The translations under genes were made by a program, and so were the position numbers. Below are positions 47,103-55,417 of a DNA stretch of 64,000 bases, one piece after another. The stretch is taken from the NCBI RefSeq assembly GCF_947493595.1, contig NZ_CANLRL010000006.1:124001-188000 (forward strand), in the 5' to 3' direction. The DNA comes from an uncultured Shimia sp. (GTDB lineage: Bacteria; Pseudomonadota; Alphaproteobacteria; Rhodobacterales; Rhodobacteraceae). The notes under the pieces were generated by a model that worked only from the letters and a program-made list of their open reading frames with translations, made no database searches and was not told where the DNA came from. The stretch's first letter is position 1. Each line of letters begins with the position of its first letter.

Positions 47103-47456
47103 ATGGCTATGAAAATTCGTCTCGCCCGCGGCGGTTCCAAAAAGCGCCCATTCTACCGTGTTGTAGCAGCGGACTCCCGCATGCCACGTGACGGCCGCTT
47201 CATCGAGAAGCTCGGCACCTACAACCCACTGCTGCCAAAAGACAGCGAAGAGCGCGTTAAGCTGGACATGGAGCGTGTTCAGTACTGGTTGAACGAAGGC
47301 GCACAGCCAACTGACCGTGTGTCCCGCTTCCTGGAAGCTGCCGGTGTTGTTGCCAAAAAAGAGCGCTCCAACCCTAAGAAAGCTGAGCCTGGCCAGAAAG
47401 CCAAGGACCGCGCGGAAGAGAAAGCTGCAAAAGCAGCTGATGCTTCTGAAGAGTAA
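47103..47456 (+). CDS. rpsP: 30S ribosomal protein S16
   Basis: A 117-residue protein. [43 protein letters not shown] is the invariant S16 core, followed by [18 protein letters not shown]. The last 30 residues are a Lys/Ala/Glu-rich tail. GGAGATACACCC precedes the ATG. It heads the usual rpsP-rimM-trmD order, here interrupted by bluB. Confidence 0.97.
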   Translation: MAMKIRLARGGSKKRPFYRVVAADSRMPRDGRFIEKLGTYNPLLPKDSEERVKLDMERVQYWLNEGAQPTDRVSRFLEAAGVVAKKERSNPKKAEPGQKAKDRAEEKAAKAADASEE

Positions 47457-47472
47457 GACGGACTGTCCCGGG

Positions 47473-48102
47473 ATGACCGAATTCACTTCTGCCTTCCGGG
47501 ACGATCTGCAACGGCTCATGCGGTGGCGGCGCGACGTGCGCCGCTTCCGTACCGATCCGGTGGACGAGGCACTTCTTCGGGAGTGCCTCGACACGTTTCT
47601 GCTGGCACCGTCTGTGGGCCTGTCAGAGCCCTGGCGCGTGATCCGCGTGGACAGCGACCAAGCCCGCGCCGCTGCGCTCAAGAATTATGAAGCCGCCAAC
47701 GCTGAAGCCCTCACAGGCTATGACGGCGACCGCGCAGCGCTTTATGCAAATCTCAAACTCTCCGGCATGCGGGAATCGCCTGTGCAACTGGCGATCTACT
47801 GCGATGACGCCACCGCCAAAGGCCAAGGCCTTGGCGCCGCCACCATGCCCGAAATGCGCCGCTACTCCGTTGTTGGCGCGATCACCCAATTCTGGCTCAC
47901 CGCCCGCAGCTTTGGCCTGGGGGTTGGCTGGGTGTCCATTCTGGACCCGGATCAACTCAACCGCGACCTGGATGTGCCTACCGATTGGTCACTTGTCGCC
48001 TACCTCTGTGTCGGTTGGCCAGAAGAGCTGTCTGACACACCCGAGCTGGCCAAGGTTGGCTGGGAAGACCGCGACAAAACGCTCCCCATCCAGTCTCGCT
48101 GA
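47473..48102 (+). CDS. bluB: 5,6-dimethylbenzimidazole synthase BluB
   Basis: A 209-residue flavin-destructase of the nitroreductase fold that cuts FMNH2 to make the lower ligand of vitamin B12. RWRRDVRRFRTDPVDEALLRECLDTFLLAPSVGLSEPWR is diagnostic, including the Asp in WRRDVR and the SVGLSEPW loop. GLGVGWVSILDPDQL completes the active site. It starts 16 bases after rpsP, an unusual place for a cobalamin gene. Confidence 0.93.
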   Translation: MTEFTSAFRDDLQRLMRWRRDVRRFRTDPVDEALLRECLDTFLLAPSVGLSEPWRVIRVDSDQARAAALKNYEAANAEALTGYDGDRAALYANLKLSGMRESPVQLAIYCDDATAKGQGLGAATMPEMRRYSVVGAITQFWLTARSFGLGVGWVSILDPDQLNRDLDVPTDWSLVAYLCVGWPEELSDTPELAKVGWEDRDKTLPIQSR

Positions 48103-48250
48103 TTTTGGACTGGCCCACGCCCGACCCTCCCCATAGGAGGGCACTTTCAGCACCCATCCAGGGTCAGTTGCGGCCCTCGCCAAGTTCCACTCCCTTGCAC
48201 CTCAGCCCGCAATCGGAGAAAACAGGCGCAAGCAAAGCAAAGGCCGTCCC

Positions 48251-48769
48251 ATGAGCGACACCCCATCTGATCTCATCTGCGTTGGTGCCATTGGCGGCGC
48301 TTACGGCGTACACGGCGACGTCCGCCTCAAAAGCTTCACCGCCGAAGCGGACGCGCTGGAGGACTACGCGCCTCTGCTGACCGAAGACGGCGCCTTTGAG
48401 TTTGACATCGCCATTACCCGATCCATCAAAAACGGCCTCGCCGCGCGGCTCTCTGGCATCGAAACCAAAGAGCAAGCTGACGCGCTCAAGGGCGTGAAGC
48501 TCTTTGTTCCACGGGACCGCCTGCCGGAAACCGAGGACGATGAGTATTACTACACCGACCTTGTGGGCCTTGAAGTGCGCGACACCGGCGGCAACGTGCT
48601 TGGCAAAGTCAAAAACGTCCTCAACCACGGCGCCGCTGACCTGTTGGAAGTCCTGCCGCCAAAATCTTCCGAAACCGTATTTCTGCCTTTCACCATGGTC
48701 AATGTCCCCACCGTGGACATGGCTGCCGGCCGCATCATCGCCGATCCCCCTGAAGGCTTGTTTGACTGA
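48251..48769 (+). CDS. rimM: Ribosome maturation factor RimM
   Basis: A 172-residue protein with an N-terminal RimM domain ([21 protein letters not shown]) and a C-terminal PRC-barrel ([37 protein letters not shown]). It helps process 16S rRNA and assemble the 30S head. The 148-base gap before it has a CCCTCC-ATA-GGAGGG hairpin near 48125 but no gene. Its stop overlaps trmD by TGATG. Confidence 0.96.
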   Translation: MSDTPSDLICVGAIGGAYGVHGDVRLKSFTAEADALEDYAPLLTEDGAFEFDIAITRSIKNGLAARLSGIETKEQADALKGVKLFVPRDRLPETEDDEYYYTDLVGLEVRDTGGNVLGKVKNVLNHGAADLLEVLPPKSSETVFLPFTMVNVPTVDMAAGRIIADPPEGLFD

Positions 48770-49572
48770 TGACTGACGCCTCCAAACCCAAATCCCATGG
48801 CCGCCTGTCCATCTCTGCCTCGCTCAAACCGCGCGAGCTGGTCACCCACAATCCGCGCCTGGCCAAAGTCTGGTCCGCTCGGATCATCACTTTGTTCCCC
48901 GATGCCTTCCCCGGTGTTTTGGGCGAAAGCCTCACTGGCAAGGCGCTCAAAGATGGAAAGTGGCAAATCGAAACCACCAACCTGCGCGACTTCGGCCTGA
49001 CCAAACACCGCAACGTGGATGACACCCCCGCCGGCGGTGGCGCCGGCATGGTGCTGCGTCCTGACGTTCTTGGCCCCGCGATCGAGCACACCATGCGCGG
49101 CGCCCGTGGCAACTGGCCGCTGGTCTATCTCTCCCCCCGTGGCCGCCGCTTTGATCAAAAAATGGCCCGCGCCTGGTCTCAGGCAGACGGCGTGACCATG
49201 CTCTGCGGTCGTTTTGAAGGCGTGGATCAACGCGTTTTGGATCACTACAACATCCAAGAAGTCAGCCTTGGCGACTTTGTCCTCACTGGCGGAGAAATCG
49301 CCGCCCAAGCGATGATCGACGCCACCGTACGCCTGCTGCCGTCTGTGCTGGGCAACGCTGACAGTATTGAGGACGAAAGCCACTCCAACGGCTTGCTGGA
49401 GCACCCGCAATACACCAAGCCCGCCGAGTGGAACGGGCACAAAATTCCCGACATTCTGATGTCCGGCCACCACGCCAACATCGAGAAATGGCGTCATCAA
49501 ATGGCCGAAGACATCACCAAGACCCGCCGCCCGGACATGTGGGCCGCCTATGAGGCCGACGAGGACAGTTAA
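48769..49572 (+). CDS. trmD: tRNA (guanine(37)-N1)-methyltransferase TrmD
   Basis: A 267-residue SPOUT methyltransferase. The first 36 residues are a family-variable extension, after which ARIITLFPDAFPGVLGESL opens the core. LSPRGRRFDQ, LCGRFEGVDQRVLDHYNIQEVSLGDFVLTGGE and the knotted AdoMet pocket are complete. It modifies G37 next to the anticodon to prevent frameshifting. It is translationally coupled to rimM. Confidence 0.97.
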   Translation: MTDASKPKSHGRLSISASLKPRELVTHNPRLAKVWSARIITLFPDAFPGVLGESLTGKALKDGKWQIETTNLRDFGLTKHRNVDDTPAGGGAGMVLRPDVLGPAIEHTMRGARGNWPLVYLSPRGRRFDQKMARAWSQADGVTMLCGRFEGVDQRVLDHYNIQEVSLGDFVLTGGEIAAQAMIDATVRLLPSVLGNADSIEDESHSNGLLEHPQYTKPAEWNGHKIPDILMSGHHANIEKWRHQMAEDITKTRRPDMWAAYEADEDS

Positions 49573-49644
49573 CCAAGTCCTTGCGCCTGCGCCCCTGTCC
49601 ATGTTTTTGTTCCCGCATCACAATTCTGAACAGGGACCACAGAC

Positions 49645-49980
49645 ATGGCCGCCAAATTCGAGCTCTACACCGACAAAGCTGGTGAATTCCGTTTCCGCCT
49701 GAAAGCAGGCAACGGCGAGAACATCCTTGCCTCCGAAGGCTACAAGCAGAAAGCTAGCTGCGAAAACGGCATCGCGTCGGTGCAGAAAAACGCCGCGGAT
49801 GACGCGCGTTACGAGCGCAAAGAAACCGCGTCCGGCAAATTCATGTTCAACCTGAAAGCCACCAACGGTCAGGTCATCGGCACCTCGCAGAGCTACACCA
49901 GTGCCTCCGGCCGCGACAATGGCATCGAAAGTGTCATGCGCAACGCACCAGAAGCCTCTGTGGTCGAACTCGACGACTAA
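49645..49980 (+). CDS. YegP-like DUF1508 domain protein
   Basis: A 111-residue protein with two copies of the about 48-residue DUF1508 repeat. The first has KAGEFRFRLKAGNGENILASEGYKQKASCENGIASVQKNA and the second SGKFMFNLKATNGQVIGTSQSYTSASGRDNGIESVMRNA. Function is unknown. It has its own GGGACCACAGAC leader and lies alone. Confidence 0.88.
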   Translation: MAAKFELYTDKAGEFRFRLKAGNGENILASEGYKQKASCENGIASVQKNAADDARYERKETASGKFMFNLKATNGQVIGTSQSYTSASGRDNGIESVMRNAPEASVVELDD

Positions 49981-50001
49981 GCTAAAATGACGGCGAGCGG
50001 G

Positions 50002-50829
50002 TCAACGGCCCTCTCGCCACCGCACCCAGGCTTCCGGACTGCCGCGAAACACGTTGATGTCCACCTTGCCTGCAATGCCGGGCACCAGCCCCGTCCCCGT
50101 ATATTGCCAGAACGTCCAGCGCGCGCCGGGGTATATCTGTTGCGGGTGTCCCGCCACCGTACGCAGCCAGAACTCCGTGCCGCCCAAGGTGCCTATGCCT
50201 GTGTCGTGGAAGAAATCAACCGTGGTATAGACAATTGGCCGCCGCCCGTAATGCGCTTCCAAAATCGACAGGAACTTGCGCGCCTCACTGCGCACCTTGC
50301 TGCCGCTGGGCCGCAATCGGCATGTGCGTGATTGCGGTGTCCATTCCATGTCCAACACATGTGGCAACGGCGCCCCGCGCGGCACGTTCTTGATGAACCA
50401 GGCCGCCTGCTCCTCAGCCGGACGACAGAAATAGTAGTAATGATAGCCGCCCCAAGGAATGCCCGCGTTCGCCGCCCCGGCCCTATGAGTATCAAACAGC
50501 GGGTCCGCGAGATCCCCGCCCTCGGTGGCTTTGAGAAATGCAAAACTGACCCCAGACCGCCGCGCTTCCTGCCAATTGATGCTGGTCTGCCAGCGCGACA
50601 CATCGATACCATGCACCGGATAACTCTCAGGCGGCCTACGGTCCCACTCATGTGGATCTGCATCGCCATATTTGGGATAGGTCACTATTTGTGATGCCAG
50701 GCTCTGCACCCGCGCCGCCTCAACCGCCGCAGCCTGCTGCGCTGCCTGAGCCGCCGGATCATCCGGCACCGAACGGCCGCAACTCGCCACCACGAGTAGA
50801 GCCAACAGACTTATCTTCAATACTCGCAT
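50002..50829 (-). CDS. Glycoside hydrolase family 25 lysozyme-like lipoprotein
   Basis: A 275-residue muramidase. The signal sequence LLALLVVASCGRS has a lipobox-like VASC. The GH25 barrel shows HGIDVSRWQTSINW, VSFAFLKATEGGDLADPLF, WGGYHYYYFCRP and HVLDMEW, giving the catalytic Asp and Glu pair. YTTVDFF and WTFWQYTGTG finish it. It would cut peptidoglycan glycan strands in the periplasm. Confidence 0.9.
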   Translation of the reverse strand: MRVLKISLLALLVVASCGRSVPDDPAAQAAQQAAAVEAARVQSLASQIVTYPKYGDADPHEWDRRPPESYPVHGIDVSRWQTSINWQEARRSGVSFAFLKATEGGDLADPLFDTHRAGAANAGIPWGGYHYYYFCRPAEEQAAWFIKNVPRGAPLPHVLDMEWTPQSRTCRLRPSGSKVRSEARKFLSILEAHYGRRPIVYTTVDFFHDTGIGTLGGTEFWLRTVAGHPQQIYPGARWTFWQYTGTGLVPGIAGKVDINVFRGSPEAWVRWREGR

Positions 50830-50921
50830 ATCACACCTAAACCAAACCGTTGCGCCCCCTCAGTAAACCGAGAGAGCGCATCTCTATGCAAGCAAAGCTT
50901 TTTTGAATGGCAAAGCCTCGC

Positions 50922-51311
50922 CTAAGCGGCTTTCTTCGCCGCCAAAAACGCTTCTTTGGCCTGATGGCCTTTCAAGGCTGGCAAGCCAATCGCATGTACG
51001 GTCAACACACCCAGCTTGTTCAGCGCCGCAAACACCAGCGCATCCATGAACCATGCCAGAGGCGTGCCCAGACTGCCCCAGAACGCGGGCAAGTCTGCAA
51101 AACCCGCAAACAGATATGTCCCAGTGGCCGCATGCACCGCCAATCCAATCCAGAACCCCGCGCAATACGGGCAGCGCCACTGCTCGTACAGCGACTGCAC
51201 CGACTGCGGCAGCAACTTAAGTCCCCGCGTGAACCACGTGCCCCAGTGCGGCAGATGCTCCCAAAACAGCTGGTGGATTGCGATCCCCAACAAAAGATTT
51301 TCTATCGCCAT
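50922..51311 (-). CDS. Small membrane protein with CPYCAGFW motif (DUF1360-like)
   Basis: A 129-residue protein with three hydrophobic segments and the motif RCPYCAGFWIGL, which resembles the cysteine-tryptophan motif of DUF1360 proteins. No function is known. A 13-bp dyad 26 bases upstream of its start resembles the site before the neighbouring MarR gene, so it is probably a MarR target. Confidence 0.7.
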   Translation of the reverse strand: MAIENLLLGIAIHQLFWEHLPHWGTWFTRGLKLLPQSVQSLYEQWRCPYCAGFWIGLAVHAATGTYLFAGFADLPAFWGSLGTPLAWFMDALVFAALNKLGVLTVHAIGLPALKGHQAKEAFLAAKKAA

Positions 51312-51336
51312 GACAGTTTCCTTTCCTCATTTACTT

Positions 51337-51349
51337 AGTTAGACTAACT
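51337..51349 (-). promoter_or_regulatory. Likely MarR operator upstream of the small membrane protein
   Basis: AGTTAG-A-CTAACT is a perfect dyad extended by TT and TA on each side. The half-site AGTTxG/CxAACT recurs at 51801-51815 next to the MarR gene. Confidence 0.6.
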
Positions 51350-51392
51350 TACTAAATGACTCAAATTTCCAACCAACAACCACCACACACAG

Positions 51393-51788
51393 CTACAGGC
51401 TTGCCACGTCCCCAAGATCCTTTTCGAACTGGGTCGCAATCTGCTCATAAACTCGTGCGCCACGGGCCAGCTTCATCTGCCCTTCCGGTGTCAGCACAAT
51501 GTGCTGCGCCCGCGCATCCATCATACATTGAAAGCGCGACACCAAATTCCGCGCCTCAAGCTTGGAGATCATCGTGCTGGCACTGGCCTTGGTCACGCCC
51601 AAAGCCTCCACAATATCCTGCAAATGCTGGCCGTGTTTGTCTTCATAGCGCTGCAAATCCGCCTGTTCTTGCACCGCGCTCAAATACTCAAACTCGCTGA
51701 AACTCAAATCGAGGTCCTGCCCCGCTTTGGTCCAGGCCCGATGGCAAGACTGATGCACTTTCTGCAGTTTTTTGGCGAGGTCAGACAT
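51393..51788 (-). CDS. MarR family transcriptional regulator
   Basis: A 131-residue winged-helix regulator. LQDIVEALGVTKASASTMISKLEARNLVSRFQCMMDARAQHIVLTPEG spans the helix-turn-helix and wing. N- and C-terminal helices supply the dimer interface. It stands between the small membrane protein and the rplS region, and shared dyads upstream of both suggest that it represses itself and its neighbour. Confidence 0.92.
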   Translation of the reverse strand: MSDLAKKLQKVHQSCHRAWTKAGQDLDLSFSEFEYLSAVQEQADLQRYEDKHGQHLQDIVEALGVTKASASTMISKLEARNLVSRFQCMMDARAQHIVLTPEGQMKLARGARVYEQIATQFEKDLGDVASL

Positions 51789-51800
51789 GTAAGGCCTTTA

Positions 51801-51815
51801 TAGTTCGCCAAACTA
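51801..51815 (-). promoter_or_regulatory. Likely MarR operator upstream of the marR-type gene
   Basis: TAGTT-CGCCA-AACTA is a perfect interrupted dyad ending 13 bases before the MarR start, followed by another AACTA. Position over the promoter or ribosome binding region fits autorepression. Confidence 0.6.
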
Positions 51816-51895
51816 ACTACTTGAGTCGCGATACACTGTCAAACCCCTTGCACGTATGGCCCATCTGCCCTAAACACCGGCTGTCCGCGTCTCGC

Positions 51896-52044
51896 ATGAG
51901 TCGTTCGGGCCTGCTGTGCATTGCAATGATCTCCGGTTTCTTCGTCGGAGTTGGCAAAAAAAGCAGCAGAGGAAGACAAGAAAAGACGACCTGACCCTCT
52001 GGCGGGCGCTCAACGCGGACCCGGAAGAAGACCAAGAGTTCTGA
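51896..52044 (+). pseudogene. Possible small gene interrupted at an A7 run
   Basis: A frame from ATG 51896 encodes a hydrophobic stretch (LLCIAMISGFFVGVG) and then reaches a run of seven A at 51956-51962. Beyond it, the frame shifted by one base reads KDDLTLWRALNADPEEDQEF and stops at 52044. With one extra A the two halves would join into a 50-residue membrane-anchored acidic peptide. It may be a frameshifted small gene, a sequencing slip, programmed slippage, or chance. The rest of the 310-base gap between marR and rplS holds only the operator. Confidence 0.35.
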
Positions 52045-52098
52045 GGTGCATCAAACCTTTGTGGATATAACCACAAGCAACATTTAGGAGATGATCCA

Positions 52099-52473
52099 AT
52101 GGATCTGATCGCACAGCTCGAAGCGGAGCAGATTGCTGCGCTGGGGAAAGACATCCCCGATTTCAAAGCCGGTGACACCATCCGTGTTGGCTTTAAAGTG
52201 ACCGAAGGTTCGCGCACCCGTGTGCAGAACTACGAAGGTGTTTGCATCAGCCGTAAAAACGGCCACGGCATCGCTGGCTCGTTCACTGTTCGCAAGATTT
52301 CCTTTGGCGAAGGTGTGGAGCGTGTGTTCCCACTGTTCTCGACCAACATCGACAGCATCACTGTTGTGCGTCGTGGTCGTGTACGTCGCGCCAAACTGTA
52401 CTATCTGCGCTCCCGTCGTGGTAAATCCGCGCGTATCGCAGAAGACACCACCTACAAAGCCAAAAAAGCGTAA
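52099..52473 (+). CDS. rplS: 50S ribosomal protein L19
   Basis: A 124-residue protein. [36 protein letters not shown] and the strongly conserved [23 protein letters not shown] identify L19, which lies at the subunit interface. TTTAGGAG precedes the ATG. In most bacteria it directly follows trmD; here 2.5 kb separate them. Confidence 0.97.
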   Translation: MDLIAQLEAEQIAALGKDIPDFKAGDTIRVGFKVTEGSRTRVQNYEGVCISRKNGHGIAGSFTVRKISFGEGVERVFPLFSTNIDSITVVRRGRVRRAKLYYLRSRRGKSARIAEDTTYKAKKA

Positions 52474-52484
52474 GGAGCGGTATC

Positions 52485-52706
52485 ATGAAAAAAGACACTC
52501 ATCCCGACTACCACTTCATCGACGTGAAAATGACCGACGGCACCATCATCAAGATGCGTTCCACCTACGGCAACGAAGGCGACACTCTGGCGCTCGACGT
52601 GGACCCATCCGTGCACCCAGCATGGAACGGTGGCTCCACCCGCCTGATGGACGCCGGTGGCCGCGTGTCCAAGTTCAAAAAGAAATACGAAGGCCTGGGC
52701 TTCTAA
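52485..52706 (+). CDS. rpmE: 50S ribosomal protein L31
   Basis: A 73-residue protein beginning [19 protein letters not shown]. It lacks the CxxC zinc pair of the C+ form, so it is the zinc-free type, though the rest ([31 protein letters not shown]) is standard. It follows rplS by 11 bases and a terminator closes the operon. Confidence 0.95.
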   Translation: MKKDTHPDYHFIDVKMTDGTIIKMRSTYGNEGDTLALDVDPSVHPAWNGGSTRLMDAGGRVSKFKKKYEGLGF

Positions 52707-52730
52707 GAACCCCTCCCTTTGTTACAGAAA

Positions 52731-52760
52731 CGCCGCCTCCCTCGGGGCGGCGTTTTTTTT
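52731..52760 (+). terminator. Terminator after rplS-rpmE
   Basis: CGCCGCC-TCCCTC-GGGGCGGCG followed by eight T, 25 bases past the rpmE stop. Confidence 0.9.
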
Positions 52761-52973
52761 GTTGGGGAAGACTATTTTTGCGCCTCCGGCGCTCAACCCG
52801 CCCCCATCGAGCTCAAAAGGCGCGGAAACATAGTGTTTCCGACCCCGAAATAGCTTTTTCTCGAAAACTCCGCCCATTTATGACACCTTCCCTCCAATTC
52901 CTAAAGTGCAACAGAAAACGCCACTGCCGTTTTGGGGTCGTGGTCAGTTCAATAATTAGGGGGAGGCATTGCC

Positions 52974-53837
52974 ATGCCAATTGCAACCAAAGTGTTTACT
53001 TACGAGTTGGACGGATTGGCTTACACCGTCATGGTTTACGAAGAAGACGGGTCCATTTTTGCCGACATTACTGTCGATGAAGGCGCTATGGACGTAAATG
53101 CCGTCTACTTTGGCGATGACGATTATTCCGGTGACAGCGAATCCCTCTCTGGTCCCCTCAACATGAACGGCGTGCGCTTGGATGGCGAACGCGTTCAATG
53201 GGACGAGGCAGCTCAACTCAGCGATCCAGGTCTGGGTCCCGAAGGTGAAGACAAAGAAACATATCTGACCGAAGGCGACTCGCTCACAATTGAGCTAAAC
53301 GCCGACAGCCTGGACGACATCGACATCTTTGGCATTCGGGCCACCTCAACAACCACTGACTCTGGATCAATCAAGGCTGTTTCTGATGATCCGGAAGAAC
53401 CGGAAGAACCAGAAGAGCCCCTCATCGAAAAGGTCGGCTTTGGATATGAACTCAACGAAGATGGCGTCATCACTGACGGATACTACTTCGGTGCAGATGA
53501 CTTGCCCGAGGGCAGCGAGCCAACCTTCGCAAACTACCTCAGTCACTTTGAGAACGGTGTCGGCGGTGATATCACGTCGCTAGAAGCCGTAGCGTTTTTT
53601 GAATTCCATGAAGATGGGTATCCGGTCGAACTGTTCCGTATCGAAGCTCCAGAAGGCGGCTTCACGGATTCCGATGAAATTCTGACCGCTTATGACGAGG
53701 CCGTCGAAAACGGTGCATTTGGCGATGCTGGCACAGAGGATGACCCCTTGGCACTGCTGGCCACTCTGGAACCTGAAGACCTGGAACCCGAAGGCACCGA
53801 AGAGGCCGACGACGACGTGGAAGATGTTTTGGCCTAG
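52974..53837 (+). CDS. Acidic two-part protein of unknown function
   Basis: A 287-residue, very acidic protein without signal peptide or membrane span. Residues about 1-125 (ATKVFTYELDGLAYTVMVYEEDGSIFADITVDEG) look like a beta-rich domain. A PEEPEEPEEP linker follows at about 143-152, then a second domain (VGFGYELNEDGVITDGYYFGADDLPEG), and the tail is almost all Asp and Glu. I recognise no family. The composition is like that of calcium-binding or type I-secreted proteins of marine bacteria. GGGGGAGGC precedes the start. Confidence 0.7.
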   Translation: MPIATKVFTYELDGLAYTVMVYEEDGSIFADITVDEGAMDVNAVYFGDDDYSGDSESLSGPLNMNGVRLDGERVQWDEAAQLSDPGLGPEGEDKETYLTEGDSLTIELNADSLDDIDIFGIRATSTTTDSGSIKAVSDDPEEPEEPEEPLIEKVGFGYELNEDGVITDGYYFGADDLPEGSEPTFANYLSHFENGVGGDITSLEAVAFFEFHEDGYPVELFRIEAPEGGFTDSDEILTAYDEAVENGAFGDAGTEDDPLALLATLEPEDLEPEGTEEADDDVEDVLA

Positions 53838-54139
53838 TGATCATTGCCGAATTTGGACACCGGGCGGAGCGAAAGCTTCGCCCTTAAAGCTTCTCACTTT
53901 AGACCGCCACCTCCCTGGGGTGCTTTTTGTCAGCAGCGCTGAGGTCCCGGACTTCCGCGCTCACCGGCCAACTCGCAGCCCCCAGCACCGCAAACCAATC
54001 AATATCGAACCGGACGCAAATCCCCGGCGTTTATTCTGCACCCACCGTGCACGCGAAGCATCACCTGCAATGCTTGCTTTGTGTTTCTGCCATCACGTGC
54101 CAAACTGTGATCTTTCAGAGCGTACCGCCGGAGGCCCGC
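53838..54139. other. Intergenic region before the TPR protein gene
   Basis: About 300 bases without a gene. GGGCGGAGC-GAAA-GCTTCGCCC at 53862-53883 is a stable hairpin with a GAAA tetraloop that may end the preceding transcript, though only TTAAAGCTT follows. A weaker CACC-GGTG hairpin with a T5 run lies at about 53908-53928. The rest should hold the promoter of the TPR gene, which I cannot place. Confidence 0.4.
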
Positions 54140-55417
54140 ATGCTCAAAGATCATTACGGAAACCCAATTTCGACATCCTCTCCAAAAGCGCAATCCAACT
54201 ATGACCGCGCCGTACACCTTTTCCTGGGGGGCAACTACGGTGCTGTTGATGCCTTCTCCGACGCCGCCATGGAGGACCCGGACTTTGCCCTTGCCCACGC
54301 AGGGAAAGCCCGCGCGCTGATGATGACCGGCGATATGCCAGCCGCCAAAGCTGCCCTAACACAGGCCCAATCTCGGGCAAGCCAATCCTCACACCGTGAA
54401 AAAGCGCACATCAATCTGTTTGCCTTGATGCTATCTGGCAAAGCCGTCGAAGCCCGTAGCGCTGTCTGGGAGCACGTTCGAGACTACCCGCGCGACGCTC
54501 TGGCGGCACAGCTGTGTTCCAACGTCTTTGGCCTCATCGGGTTTTCAGGCAAGGTTGGACGCGAAGCTGAATTGCTGGCCTACACGACATCTCTGTTGCC
54601 TCATTACGGCGACGATTGGTGGATGATGTCGATGCATGCGCTGTCGCTTTGCGAAACGGGTCAAACAGATGCGTCTCTCACACTGATGGAAGCCTCCCTC
54701 ACGCTCAATAGCCGCAATGCCAACGCCTCCCACTTCAAAGCCCATGCGCAATATGAAGCGGGCGCAACCAAAGAGGGTCGGGCCTACCTCTCCACCTGGC
54801 TCAAAGATTACGACGCCCGTGGCGTTCTGCACGGACATCTCAGTTGGCATGTCGCACTTTGGGCACTGCATCAGGGAGACGAAGCCGCGATGTGGGGGGC
54901 TGTGGAATCGCGCGTTGGCCCAGGCGGTGCCAAAGGCTTGCCGATCAATGTGCTGACCGACACTGCCGCAATTCTGTATCGCGCCGAACTGGCCGGAGTT
55001 GAAGTCGCCGCAACACGTTGGAAATCCCTCAGCGACTACGCGTCACAACGTTTCCCTGAAACCGGTCAAAGCTTTGCCGATCTCCATGCCGCCCTCAGCC
55101 ACGCCATGGCTGGCGAAGGCGATCGCCTCGCCTACCTTACAGACACCGCCAAAGGCTATGCTGCGGATCTGATCAAACCCATGGCCGCCGCTTGGGGGCA
55201 AATTGCCCGATCCGATTGGACAGGGGCATTACACAATCTTTTGCCTGTCATGGCCCAAACAGAGCGCCTCGGCGGCAGCCGTGCGCAGCGCGACCTGCTG
55301 GAGCTCACTTACGCCAACGTGCTGATGAAACTGGGCAAGACCGACGAGGCTCTGCGCAGCCTCTCAACCCGCCGTCCGGTTCTGGCGGAAGCCCCGCCTC
55401 TAGTTCTCACGCCGTGA
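54140..55417 (+). CDS. Tetratricopeptide repeat protein (TTC38-like)
   Basis: A 425-residue helical-repeat protein. YDRAVHLFLGGNYGAVDAFSDAAMEDPDFALAHAGKARALMMTG is a clear TPR-like start, and WWMMSMHALSLCETGQTDASLTLMEASL and HGHLSWHVALWALHQGDEAAM match the TTC38 group, which occurs in bacteria and animals without known function. CCGGAGG precedes ATG 54140, which sets the start; the frame is open further upstream without coding character. Confidence 0.85.
   Translation: MLKDHYGNPISTSSPKAQSNYDRAVHLFLGGNYGAVDAFSDAAMEDPDFALAHAGKARALMMTGDMPAAKAALTQAQSRASQSSHREKAHINLFALMLSGKAVEARSAVWEHVRDYPRDALAAQLCSNVFGLIGFSGKVGREAELLAYTTSLLPHYGDDWWMMSMHALSLCETGQTDASLTLMEASLTLNSRNANASHFKAHAQYEAGATKEGRAYLSTWLKDYDARGVLHGHLSWHVALWALHQGDEAAMWGAVESRVGPGGAKGLPINVLTDTAAILYRAELAGVEVAATRWKSLSDYASQRFPETGQSFADLHAALSHAMAGEGDRLAYLTDTAKGYAADLIKPMAAAWGQIARSDWTGALHNLLPVMAQTERLGGSRAQRDLLELTYANVLMKLGKTDEALRSLSTRRPVLAEAPPLVLTP

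Noticed and set aside
48120-48145. CCCTCC-GGAGGG hairpin before rimM as a riboswitch or terminator
   Set aside because: Too short, no T run, and no conserved riboswitch core around it; more likely a chance or minor leader structure.
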